A DNA stretch of 23,891 bases from an uncultured Candidatus Saccharibacteria bacterium (GCA_937958235.1 CALFGG010000065.1:1-23891), one strand, 5' to 3'. Shown: positions 14,448-21,924, counted from the first letter of the stretch. Numbers and translations are program-made. The notes: generated by a model not told the origin, from the letters alone.

Positions 14448-14524
14448 TGGTGGAGTATAGGAGATTCAAACTCCTGACCTCTTCGCTGCCAGCGAAGCGC
14501 TCTAATCAGCTGAGCTAATACCCC
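14448..14524 (-). tRNA. tRNA-Ala(GGC)
   Basis: The minus strand folds into a full cloverleaf with encoded CCA. The acceptor arm is GGGGTAT/ATACTCC with the G3-U70 wobble that marks tRNA-Ala. The anticodon stem CTTCG/CGAAG carries the loop CTGGCAG with anticodon GGC, which reads GCC and GCU. The T-stem is AGGAG/CTCCT. The D-loop reads AGCTGATTA (G18, A19) and the T-loop TTTGAAT (U56), so the usual G19-C56 pair is replaced by A19-U56. Confidence 0.96.
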
Positions 14525-14533
14525 AATAACCAC

Positions 14534-14542
14534 ATTATACCA
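14534..14542 (-). promoter_or_regulatory. Extended -10 promoter of tRNA-Ala(GGC)
   Basis: On the minus strand the bases read TGGTATAAT, ending 9 nt before the tRNA 5' end. No strong -35 is visible (TTCGTG at 14557-14562 is the best). Confidence 0.7.
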
Positions 14543-14573
14543 TAAAAAACGTAAACCACGAAATAATAAATCT

Positions 14574-14598
14574 AAAAAAGGGAGGATAGAATCCTCCC
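14574..14598 (-). terminator. Terminator of the minus-strand HD hydrolase
   Basis: GGGAGGAT (14580-14587) pairs perfectly with ATCCTCCC (14591-14598) around three bases. The A-run 14574-14579 gives six T's on the minus strand. It starts directly after the stop codon. Confidence 0.92.
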
Positions 14599-14599
14599 A

Positions 14600-15277
14600 T
14601 TATTCACCAAGTATCACCGACCACTCATCATCGGTTGGCTCGTCCTTTGGCATCTCAAAGCCATAAGTCTTGGCATAAAAATATATTGCACCGCGAAAGA
14701 TATCCCGCAGGCCACTTATTTGGTTTGCAAATTCCGGCCACAATTCTTTCCCGTCCTTTAAAAGTGGCATCAGGAAGAATTCGGTTTCATATATATTTTT
14801 TACCACCGACTCTCGCGAGAGATCGCATAAGGTCCACAGATTATTCACTCTGTCATACGCCTTACATAAAAGCGCATATTTACTCTCCATCAAGCCGTTG
14901 TAATATCTGCGCTTTGCCGACAATTTAGACTCACCATCACAGCGACGATAAGTCATTAATTCTACCGCATGCTTTACTTCACTATTACATGGTAATTCCG
15001 TGATCGGTGTCATCGTATCCTCCGGCACATCATGTAATATAATAGCAGCAATTAAAACATCGTCCGTAATCCCATTTGAAATGGCAAAAGTTGCCGCTTT
15101 AAGAGGGTGCAAGATATATGGGTCTCCCGACCGTCTCATCTGACCCGCATGTTTTGACCTCGCATAGCCAAGCGCCGTCAATGTCTGCACATGTGTTCCA
15201 GTACTTGCAAAACCTCTTAAAAATGTACTGATTGTCTTTACAGTTTCATCCTCAGACAATAAAACCTTCTTCTCCAT
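14600..15277 (-). CDS. RelA/SpoT-type HD hydrolase (small alarmone hydrolase-like)
   Basis: The 225 residues form a stand-alone HD domain of the RelA/SpoT (p)ppGpp hydrolase type, with no synthetase, TGS or ACT domain. The start at 15277 is set by a strong AAGGAGG site 7 nt upstream. The catalytic pattern is complete: HAGQMRRSGDPYILHP (43-58), HDVPED (82-87, the HDxxED motif) and DRVNN (142-146), matching D144 and N148 of the streptococcal Rel enzyme by spacing. Such enzymes (Mesh1, SAH) remove pyrophosphate from ppGpp; other nucleotide substrates remain possible. It has its own promoter and terminator and is divergent from another HD gene at 15502. Confidence 0.85.
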   Translation of the reverse strand: MEKKVLLSEDETVKTISTFLRGFASTGTHVQTLTALGYARSKHAGQMRRSGDPYILHPLKAATFAISNGITDDVLIAAIILHDVPEDTMTPITELPCNSEVKHAVELMTYRRCDGESKLSAKRRYYNGLMESKYALLCKAYDRVNNLWTLCDLSRESVVKNIYETEFFLMPLLKDGKELWPEFANQISGLRDIFRGAIYFYAKTYGFEMPKDEPTDDEWSVILGE

Positions 15278-15317
15278 AGCTAAACCTCCTTTTTTAAAGA
15301 ACAATAAGTTAGGGGAT

Positions 15318-15346
15318 ATTCTAATATCATTTCTATAAAAAATCAA
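15318..15346 (-). promoter_or_regulatory. Promoter of the minus-strand HD hydrolase
   Basis: On the minus strand TTGATT (15346-15341), a 17-bp spacer and TAGAAT (15323-15318) are visible. The leader would be about 34 nt, ending in the AAGGAGG site. Confidence 0.65.
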
Positions 15347-15391
15347 GCTTAAAAACTTTCGAGTCAAACATAAAAATCGTCCTGGTTATGT

Positions 15392-15420
15392 TTGCGATTA
15401 AAGCTTATGAGTTATATAAT
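15392..15420 (+). promoter_or_regulatory. Promoter of the plus-strand HD protein
   Basis: TTGCGA (15392-15397), a 17-bp spacer and TATAAT (15415-15420) are visible. The -35 hexamer is the same as in the rplF promoter. Transcription from about 15427 leaves a 75-nt leader containing the hairpin CAAGC-TAAA-GCTTG, within 15445-15458. Confidence 0.75.
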
Positions 15421-15501
15421 ACCAGAGATAATACACGAGGAAAGCAAGCTAAAGCTTGATGTTTCTATTGAGTCTTAAGTACATTAAAAAGGAGGAATCT
15501 T

Positions 15502-16548
15502 ATGTATTATTTTATAGATTTTAGCAACAGTGGCGAATTTAGTATCTACTTATTAACGCCTGAACAAGGCACCGACATCGTAGCCATGAATTCTGGTGAC
15601 GCGATATTTATAAGTTACAGAGATACGTCAAATCAGGATGTATCTACAACCGAGTTTTCAGAAAAGGGGGTATCTGATATGACAGATAACGAAAAGCAAA
15701 AAGAGAATTACGATCCAAATAAAATCAAATTAGCTCCAGATGATGATTTCTGTGGTCTTCCACCTAAGCAATATCATGAGATGAAGAGAAGGGAAAAATC
15801 CAAAAAACGTCCAGACCTAATCTGGAGGCACTATTTCAATTTTAGGAAAATGGATCAATTCCCACGCTCCGGTTTCATAAATTATGGGTCTGCCAAGAAA
15901 ATGCATCCAGATCAGGCTTTATGCCCAGAAACATTGTCACAACATTCGTTTGGAGCAGTAGCTTTACTCCAACAAATTCGTGACAGGTATGGTAAAAAAA
16001 TCGACAAGAGTATCCTTGATCGTGCCATACTCTTTATGCAGTATCACGATCTTGGTGAAACAGAGAACGGTGATATACCTGACAATCCACTTAGGGATCC
16101 TGATGCCGACAACAAGGAATACGTCTGCTTGAAGAAAAGGTTAAAATACGCAAAACGCAAGCTTCGTAAGCAGATTCTGAGGGATTTTAAAATCTACATT
16201 CAAGATCCTGATACGCTTTCAGTAGAGGATAGAATATTCCGTGATCTATGTAAGTTAGCAGATAAGCTTGACGCGATCCTGCGTGGTCTCATCTACGAAT
16301 CATCTGGGTATTATGGTGTCTTGCACAGTAAGTACAATCATCATATATCTGAGGGGGAAGAGAAAATAGCTGAAATTATGGGCAGTGAAACCCTAGTAGA
16401 TATTTTTGCCGCCAGTCTCGTTATACATCAACATAACTGCTACTATTACGACATATTCTACAAAATATTAAAAGCAGCAGTCATTGACGTACGTGGCGAA
16501 TGGTTTGATCAATGGAAATCTAAAAAGGCTAGATTACTTGCCCTATAA
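15502..16548 (+). CDS. HD-domain phosphohydrolase, YfbR/HDDC2-like
   Basis: The C-terminal two-thirds form an HD domain like the YfbR/HDDC2 5'-deoxynucleotidases. Visible metal and catalytic positions are His148 (SQHSFGAVALL), His182-Asp183, Glu186 and Asp191 (YHDLGETENGDIP) and Asp254 (KLADKLD). The 348 residues exceed the about 200 of YfbR because of an unrelated N-terminal region of about 110 residues. The ATG at 15502 has an AAGGAGG site, so it is preferred; an internal ATG at 15679 after GGGGG could give a 289-residue form. It is divergent from the alarmone-hydrolase-like gene and lies upstream of thyA, so a role in nucleotide pools is plausible but inferred. A terminator follows. Confidence 0.78.
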   Translation: MYYFIDFSNSGEFSIYLLTPEQGTDIVAMNSGDAIFISYRDTSNQDVSTTEFSEKGVSDMTDNEKQKENYDPNKIKLAPDDDFCGLPPKQYHEMKRREKSKKRPDLIWRHYFNFRKMDQFPRSGFINYGSAKKMHPDQALCPETLSQHSFGAVALLQQIRDRYGKKIDKSILDRAILFMQYHDLGETENGDIPDNPLRDPDADNKEYVCLKKRLKYAKRKLRKQILRDFKIYIQDPDTLSVEDRIFRDLCKLADKLDAILRGLIYESSGYYGVLHSKYNHHISEGEEKIAEIMGSETLVDIFAASLVIHQHNCYYYDIFYKILKAAVIDVRGEWFDQWKSKKARLLAL

Positions 16549-16563
16549 TACATACCTTCCTTT

Positions 16564-16589
16564 AGTCCCAGCTTTGCTGGGGCTTTTTT
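16564..16589 (+). terminator. Terminator after the plus-strand HD gene
   Basis: AGTCCCAGC (16564-16572) pairs with GCTGGGGCT (16576-16584) around TTT with one G-T wobble. A run of six T's ends at 16589. Confidence 0.9.
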
Positions 16590-16603
16590 ATTTCTAAACC
16601 GAA

Positions 16604-16612
16604 TGCTATACT
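16604..16612 (+). promoter_or_regulatory. Extended -10 promoter of thyA
   Basis: TGCTATACT is an extended -10; the T-run of the terminator occupies the -35 position. GGAGG (16623-16627) follows in a leader of about 13 nt before ATG 16632. Confidence 0.65.
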
Positions 16613-16631
16613 AATTAAAAATGGAGGTCAT

Positions 16632-17576
16632 ATGAGCAAGTTCGACGAGCAATATCTAGAGCTATGTCAAAAAATTCTCAACAACGGTGAACGTGTCACT
16701 ACAAACCCGAAAGTTCTTGATCAAAAAACCAATCAAGATATCCAGTCTAATTTCCCGAATCACCTAGCTCAAACCATTAAACCCACAACCACCATTCGCC
16801 TACCCCACCAAGTCTTACAATTCGACCTATCAGAAGAATTTCCCATCCTCACCACCAAATTTGTCGCCTTTAAAACCGCCGTCCTTGAAATGCTCTGGTT
16901 CTACCAAGCTCAAAGCAACGACGTGCGTTGGCTACAAGAACGTGGAATTAAAATCTGGAACGAGTGGGAAATCGATGCGGAAGGAAATTATCAAGGTAAA
17001 CATTTTGGTAAAGAATTTGCCCACACCATTGGTACCGCCTACGGCTGGATCGTTAATCGCTATCAATTAACTCAAGGTCTAATTGAGACAATTAAACATG
17101 ACCCCACCAACCGTCGTATGATTATGTCCTTATGGCAAAATGAATGGATCAAAACCGCCGCTCTCCCTTCTTGTGTTTGGAATACCCAATGGAGTGTTTC
17201 AGATAACAATCAAAAGCTCAATCTCATCGTTACTGTAAGATCAAACGATGTTCCCCTTGGAATGCCATTCAACGTCACCCAGTATGCCGTACTCTGCCAT
17301 CTTATCGCCAAAGTCTGCAATCTAAAACCAGGTCTAATGACCTATGTGATTAATGATGCTCATATCTATGAAAATCAGATACCAGGCATCGAAGAGCAGT
17401 TGCGGCGTCGGGATGAGAAAATCGAAAAAGACGGTGAGCTTTATAAGGCCCCAAAACTATATATTAATCCAGATATTCACGACTTCTTCAAGTTTGATAA
17501 TTCCAAGGAATTAAAAGACATTCAATTAATTGACTATAGACATCAAGGTCGCATTATTATGCCGGTCACAGAATAG
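16632..17576 (+). CDS. thyA: Thymidylate synthase, ThyA of the phage phi3T/Bacillus type
   Basis: ThyA methylates dUMP to dTMP with 5,10-methylene-tetrahydrofolate and leaves dihydrofolate. The 314-residue protein shows YLELCQKILNNGE (8-20), FDLSEEFPILTTK (64-76), GIKIWNEW (105-112), the nucleophile Cys181 (ALPSCVWNTQW), RSNDVPLGMPFN (183-204 region) and INDAHIYENQ near the end. The residue after Cys is Val, not the His of E. coli ThyA (PCH). As remembered, the Bacillus subtilis/phi3T enzyme has PCVYETQW, so this belongs to that branch. A good GGAGG site precedes it. folA follows 36 nt later. Confidence 0.95.
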   Translation: MSKFDEQYLELCQKILNNGERVTTNPKVLDQKTNQDIQSNFPNHLAQTIKPTTTIRLPHQVLQFDLSEEFPILTTKFVAFKTAVLEMLWFYQAQSNDVRWLQERGIKIWNEWEIDAEGNYQGKHFGKEFAHTIGTAYGWIVNRYQLTQGLIETIKHDPTNRRMIMSLWQNEWIKTAALPSCVWNTQWSVSDNNQKLNLIVTVRSNDVPLGMPFNVTQYAVLCHLIAKVCNLKPGLMTYVINDAHIYENQIPGIEEQLRRRDEKIEKDGELYKAPKLYINPDIHDFFKFDNSKELKDIQLIDYRHQGRIIMPVTE

Positions 17577-17612
17577 TCTTTAAGGTAATTAATATTTTTC
17601 AAAGGAGCATAC

Positions 17613-18125
17613 ATGAGTTTCAGTATTATTGCAGCTATCGGCAAAAACCGCGAGTTAGGCAAAAAAGGCGGTTTAGTTTTTAATATCCCTGGGGACCTAA
17701 AATTCTTCAAACAAACCACTATTGGGTACCCAGTCGTTATGGGACGCACCACCTTTCTTAGTCTCCCTAGGCTCCTTCCTGGTCGAAAACATTATGTACT
17801 TTCACCAGATGAAGAGCCAACTTTCCCTGAAGAAGTCACAGTCCTACATGATCTAAACCAGTTCATCAAAGATCATCAAAATGACTCCCAGGAATTTTTT
17901 ATCATTGGCGGTGGATCAATTTATCAACAATTCTTGCCTCACTGCGACAAGATTTATCTAACAGAAGTAGATGGTGAAGATGCTGAAGCCGACGTTTATT
18001 TTCCGGACTTTGATAAATCAAAATATACGGTCACCAAACTCGGCCAGAACAGTGATATAATTGAAGATAAGGAAGGTATTCATGATCTAAATTATATCCA
18101 TAACTTATACCAAAAACGTTCATAA
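17613..18125 (+). CDS. folA: Dihydrofolate reductase
   Basis: This NADPH enzyme regenerates tetrahydrofolate from the dihydrofolate made by ThyA. The 170-residue length is normal. Recognised blocks are IIAAIGKNRELG (5-16), IPGDLKFFKQTT (25-36), PVVMGRTTFLSLP (40-52) and FFIIGGGSIYQQFLP (about 93-107). The usual LPW before the active-site acid is LVFNIPGD here, with Phe instead of Trp. An AAAGGAG site lies 9 nt upstream. It lies between thyA and glyA in one direction with short gaps, so it is probably in the same operon. Confidence 0.95.
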   Translation: MSFSIIAAIGKNRELGKKGGLVFNIPGDLKFFKQTTIGYPVVMGRTTFLSLPRLLPGRKHYVLSPDEEPTFPEEVTVLHDLNQFIKDHQNDSQEFFIIGGGSIYQQFLPHCDKIYLTEVDGEDAEADVYFPDFDKSKYTVTKLGQNSDIIEDKEGIHDLNYIHNLYQKRS

Positions 18126-18146
18126 ATTTTTAAATAGGATATAGTT

Positions 18147-19583
18147 ATGTCAAATTTTTCTCACAATACACAGGAAGACCCCATCTTTAATTTAATAAAG
18201 CAGGAAGAAGTTCGCCAAGCCGAAGGACTCGAATTAATCCCAAGCGAAAACTACGTTTCCGCTAATGTTTTAAAGGCTATGGGCTCCATTCTTACTAATA
18301 AATACTCGGAAGGATATCCCTCCTTCGAAGGATTAAGTTGGCAAGAAACACAAATTCAAGAACGTAAACCAGATGTTAATTTCCACTGGAACGAAGATCA
18401 AATCTCACAACAAATCCTTCCAAACTATCGCTATTACGGCGGACAAACTAATGTTGACCGCATTGAGCGTCTTGGCATCGAACGGGCCATGAAGCTTTTC
18501 CATGCTGATCACGCCAATGTCCAGCCACATTCTGGCGCCAATGCTAATGAAGCTGTTTACTTTGCCTGGTGCCAGCCTGGTGATAAAATTCTTGCCATGA
18601 ATCTTGGCCACGGTGGCCATCTCACTCATGGTTCTCCAGTCACTAGGTCTGCCAAAATCTACAATTTTATCTCTTATGGCACTACTGATGATGGTGATCT
18701 TGATTACGAAGAAATTGAACATCTCGCCGAGACTGAACAGCCAAAAATTATACTAGTTGGCTATTCCGCATTCATGAAAATTCCAGATTTCAAACGTATC
18801 GCCGAAATTGGGCAAAAAGTTGGCGCCCTCCTCATGGCCGACATGGCCCACGTTGCAGGATTAATTGCTGGCGGCGTCCACCCCAACCCCCTTGACTATG
18901 GTTTTCACGTTATGACCACCACTACCCATAAAACTTTACGTGGCCCTCGTGGCGGACTTATTCTCTCCAATGGCAACGTCGCTTCACCCCTCAAAAAACC
19001 TGAGCATACTTTAGAAAATATCCCTATCCTTATTGATCGTGCCGTCTTTCCAGGCACCCAGGGCGGTCCACTAGAGCATATCATTGCCGCGAAGGCCGTT
19101 TCCTTCCTTGAAGCTTTACAGCCGAGCTTTAAAGAATACGCTAAGCAAATCGTCCTTAATGCAAAAGCCTTAGCAAATAGTTTAATCAAACACGGATTTA
19201 TATTACAAGGCGGCGGTACAGATAATCATTTAGTTCTAATCAATGTCCAAAAAAGTTTCGGCATTGACGGAAAATTCTACGAACGCGCCCTCGACCTCGT
19301 TGGACTTACTCTAAACGCTAATGCCGTGCCAGGCGACAAAGGTGGAGCCTTCCGTCCATCTGGCGTACGTCTGGGCACTCCAGCCATCACCACACGAGGC
19401 ATGAAGGAGTCCGAAATGCAGCAGATTGCAGACTGGATGAAACAAGTGATGGATCTCTGTCTCAAAGCAAAAAACGAAGAAGGGTTGAATCAACCTGACA
19501 TCCAAAATCAACTAAGCAAAATCCATCAAGCAGTTATTGAATTATCCCTAAAATTTCCAGTACCCGCCATTATAAATAATTAA
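18147..19583 (+). CDS. glyA: Serine hydroxymethyltransferase with active-site loop insertion
   Basis: This PLP enzyme converts serine and tetrahydrofolate to glycine and 5,10-methylene-tetrahydrofolate, the donor used by ThyA. The 478 residues exceed the usual 410-430. Core motifs are intact: LELIPSENYVS (28-38), HSGANANEAVY (128-138), MNLGHGGHLTHG (151-162), DMAHVAGL (232-239) and TTTTHKTLRG, with PLP lysine Lys262. The excess is mainly a 36-residue segment (59-94) that replaces two residues between EGYP and RYYGG, close to the substrate-binding tyrosines. The site is weak (TAGGA). It follows folA by 21 nt and completes the dTMP-folate cycle. Confidence 0.95.
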   Translation: MSNFSHNTQEDPIFNLIKQEEVRQAEGLELIPSENYVSANVLKAMGSILTNKYSEGYPSFEGLSWQETQIQERKPDVNFHWNEDQISQQILPNYRYYGGQTNVDRIERLGIERAMKLFHADHANVQPHSGANANEAVYFAWCQPGDKILAMNLGHGGHLTHGSPVTRSAKIYNFISYGTTDDGDLDYEEIEHLAETEQPKIILVGYSAFMKIPDFKRIAEIGQKVGALLMADMAHVAGLIAGGVHPNPLDYGFHVMTTTTHKTLRGPRGGLILSNGNVASPLKKPEHTLENIPILIDRAVFPGTQGGPLEHIIAAKAVSFLEALQPSFKEYAKQIVLNAKALANSLIKHGFILQGGGTDNHLVLINVQKSFGIDGKFYERALDLVGLTLNANAVPGDKGGAFRPSGVRLGTPAITTRGMKESEMQQIADWMKQVMDLCLKAKNEEGLNQPDIQNQLSKIHQAVIELSLKFPVPAIINN

Positions 19584-19598
19584 GAAAGGAAGCTATTA

Positions 19599-20531
19599 AT
19601 GAAACTTGAATTTAAAAATATCAAAAAGATCTTCGGGCAAAAAACTGCGCTTAATAATATCAGTTTCACCGTAAAAAGTGGGCATGCCTTTGGTCTACTT
19701 GGCCGCAACGGAGCCGGTAAAACCACTACCATTCGTATCTTGATGAATGTATTTAAATCTACCTTAGGCGAAATTTATGTCGACGACAAACCAATCAATT
19801 ATCAAACTGTCAGTTTTGGTTATCTTCCGGAGGAGCGCGGCCTTTATCCTAAAGAAAAAATCTTCGACCAGCTTATTTATTTTGCAACACTAAAAGGAAT
19901 GGATAAAAAAGATGCCATCAAGTCAGTTAACTATTGGCTCGATTTTCTCAATATGACTGAGTATAAAGACAAACGTCTTGACACGCTCTCAAAAGGGAAT
20001 CAACAAAAGATCCAGCTCATCTCGAGTATCGCTCATGATCCAGATATTGTAGTTTTTGATGAGCCATTTTCTGGCCTCGATCCAGTCAATGCCAAACTTC
20101 TAGAAAACGTGGTTAAAGAGCAAGTCAAACAGAATAAGATTGTTATTTTCTCCAGTCATCAAATGAATTACATTGAGGAATTTTGTGATGATATCTTAAT
20201 CCTTAAAAATGGTGAAATCATGATCTCGGGCAACATAAAGAAGATTAAGCAGAGCTATCAGCGAGACAAACTCCTAATCTCGTCTAAGGATGAAAAGCAA
20301 ATTTTAGACACCTTCCCGGAGCAAGCTGAGAAAGATAATTTCGGAAATATTATATTACATCTCAAGAAACCGGAAGATAAACAAAAGACGATGCAGAAAC
20401 TAATCAAGGAATACGATATCGACAGTATCGGTATTATGGAGCCAACCTTGAACGACATCTTTGTCGAATACGCAGGCGACGAAAAGGAAATCGCTGAAAT
20501 TAAACAATCTGAAGGTAATGAAAGGGCCTAA
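19599..20531 (+). CDS. ABC transporter ATP-binding protein, NatA/YhaQ-like
   Basis: This is the cytoplasmic motor of an ABC-2 exporter. The 310-residue protein has Walker A GRNGAGKT (35-42), the Q-loop region FGYLPEERGLYPK (73-85), signature LSKGNQQ (130-136), Walker B VVFDEP (151-156), the D-loop and the switch His187 in FSSHQMN. The YLPEERGLYPK and SKGNQQKIQ wording resembles NatA/YhaQ sodium or drug exporters, and a C-terminal regulatory tail of about 90 residues is present. An AAAGGAAG site lies before ATG 19599. It begins 15 nt after glyA, so it is probably co-transcribed, and the permease follows with a 1-nt gap. The substrate is unknown. Confidence 0.92.
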   Translation: MKLEFKNIKKIFGQKTALNNISFTVKSGHAFGLLGRNGAGKTTTIRILMNVFKSTLGEIYVDDKPINYQTVSFGYLPEERGLYPKEKIFDQLIYFATLKGMDKKDAIKSVNYWLDFLNMTEYKDKRLDTLSKGNQQKIQLISSIAHDPDIVVFDEPFSGLDPVNAKLLENVVKEQVKQNKIVIFSSHQMNYIEEFCDDILILKNGEIMISGNIKKIKQSYQRDKLLISSKDEKQILDTFPEQAEKDNFGNIILHLKKPEDKQKTMQKLIKEYDIDSIGIMEPTLNDIFVEYAGDEKEIAEIKQSEGNERA

Positions 20532-20532
20532 T

Positions 20533-21777
20533 ATGAAACAATTTCTCACAATTTTTACACACGAACTAACCAAGTATTTTAAAGATAAGGTTTTTTTAAT
20601 TACCACTTTGGTTCTCACCCTACTCGTAGTTGGCGGGCTCTTTATGCCAAGAATCCAGGCAACCATTAAGACCAACGAATCATCTCACTCAAACGAAGAG
20701 CAGAAAACTGTCATCCTTATAAAATCGGATCGTAAAGATCTTGAATCCTTACTACCTGCATTTATAAGTAGTTTTCCACAGAAAGATGTCAAAATTACAT
20801 ACGACGATACGGACAAAATTAAAAAGCAGCTAAAAGACCAGACTGTCTCCTCTGCCTTCTTAGTTAGTAGTGACCTAAAATCCTTCACCTATCTCACTAA
20901 TGTTGCCTTGCTAGAAGATCCAAACATTGAAATCATGAACGAGACGCTAAAAAGACTCTATACTAGTAATTATCTACAAAAACATGGCCTCAGTGCCTCC
21001 CAGATTGCTGGTCTTCAGGACCTTACCATCAATCATCAGATAGAGAATATCGACGAAGGAGGCAGCAAGAACTTCTGGTACGCCTACATCATGACTTTTG
21101 TTCTCTACCTAGTTATAATGCTTTTTGGCCAAAAAGTTGCCATGAGTGTTATCACCGAAAAAACCTCACGCGCCATGGAAGTCTTAATTACTAGCGCCAA
21201 GCCAGCATCTTTAATGTTTGGTAAAATCATGGCCGCTTTTACCGCCAGTCTTTCTCAACTATTAGTCATCTTTGGCTTCGCTATCCTCTCCTACCAATAC
21301 AACGCCTCCTATTTTGAGAAGAACCCTCTCGTTGGCATCCTTTTCAATATTCCAGGCTCACTAGTAGTCTACGCTATTATTTTCTTCATTCTCGGCTTCC
21401 TAATTTACTCCTTCCTCTTCGGCGCTATGGGTTCTACCGTCTCTAAAGTTGAAGATATGTCCTCTGCTCTCCTACTTGTCCAGATGATTTTCGCCGTTGG
21501 TTTTGTTATTACTTCATCAGCCATGAACTCTACCGACATTAACAATCCCACCATGCAATTCCTCTCCTTCTTCCCATTGACCTCTTCTATGGCCATGTTT
21601 ACTCGCATTGCCATGAGCGAAGTCCCCTTTATCCAGATTCTTGGCTCAATTATCATCCTTCTAGTTTCAACCGGCTTAATTGGCATTATTGCCGCAAAAA
21701 TCTATCGCGTCGGTGTTTTGATGTATGGCACTAAGCCAAATCTACGCCAAATCATTAAAGCCATCCGCGAAAACTAG
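20533..21777 (+). CDS. ABC-2 type permease, NatB-like
   Basis: This is the membrane partner of the preceding ATPase. ATG 20533 is chosen because it follows the ATPase stop by 1 nt; the frame is open upstream only inside the ATPase gene. The 414 residues show a first membrane segment at about 21-39, then an outside domain of about 150 residues, and five hydrophobic segments in the C-terminal half (from about residue 185). The cytoplasmic motif VAMSVITEKTSRAMEVLITS (about 199-218) is typical of NatB/ABC-2 permeases. It exports an unknown substrate; sodium, antibiotics or peptides are known for relatives. It ends with TAG, and no terminator is visible before the tRNA promoter. Confidence 0.9.
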   Translation: MKQFLTIFTHELTKYFKDKVFLITTLVLTLLVVGGLFMPRIQATIKTNESSHSNEEQKTVILIKSDRKDLESLLPAFISSFPQKDVKITYDDTDKIKKQLKDQTVSSAFLVSSDLKSFTYLTNVALLEDPNIEIMNETLKRLYTSNYLQKHGLSASQIAGLQDLTINHQIENIDEGGSKNFWYAYIMTFVLYLVIMLFGQKVAMSVITEKTSRAMEVLITSAKPASLMFGKIMAAFTASLSQLLVIFGFAILSYQYNASYFEKNPLVGILFNIPGSLVVYAIIFFILGFLIYSFLFGAMGSTVSKVEDMSSALLLVQMIFAVGFVITSSAMNSTDINNPTMQFLSFFPLTSSMAMFTRIAMSEVPFIQILGSIIILLVSTGLIGIIAAKIYRVGVLMYGTKPNLRQIIKAIREN

Positions 21778-21786
21778 ATTTTATAG

Positions 21787-21792
21787 TATACT
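21787..21792 (+). promoter_or_regulatory. -10 box of tRNA-Ala(CGC)
   Basis: TATACT lies 10 nt upstream of the tRNA 5' end. No clear -35 is visible. Confidence 0.55.
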
Positions 21793-21802
21793 AAAGATAT
21801 GT

Positions 21803-21878
21803 GGGGCATTAGCTCAGCTGATAGAGCGCATCATTCGCATTGATGAGGTCAAGGGTTTGAATCCCTTATGCTCCACCA
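21803..21878 (+). tRNA. tRNA-Ala(CGC)
   Basis: This is a complete cloverleaf with encoded CCA. The acceptor arm GGGGCAT/ATGCTCC carries the G3-U70 identity wobble. The anticodon stem CATCA/TGATG holds the loop TTCGCAT with anticodon CGC, which reads GCG. The T-stem is AAGGG/CCCTT. As in the other tRNA-Ala, the D-loop (AGCTGATA) has A19 and the T-loop (TTTGAAT) has U56. Confidence 0.96.
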
Positions 21879-21884
21879 TATCCT

Positions 21885-21910
21885 AAGATCTGCAAAATCA
21901 GATCTTTTTT
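21885..21910 (+). terminator. Terminator after tRNA-Ala(CGC)
   Basis: AAGATCTG (21885-21892) pairs perfectly with CAGATCTT (21899-21906), and a T-run ends at 21910. Confidence 0.92.
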
Positions 21911-21924
21911 ATTTCCTATATATC

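Noticed and set aside
18405..18722. Open frames antisense to glyA (also 18905-19189)
   Set aside because: They mirror a well-conserved gene and show no start signal or family resemblance.
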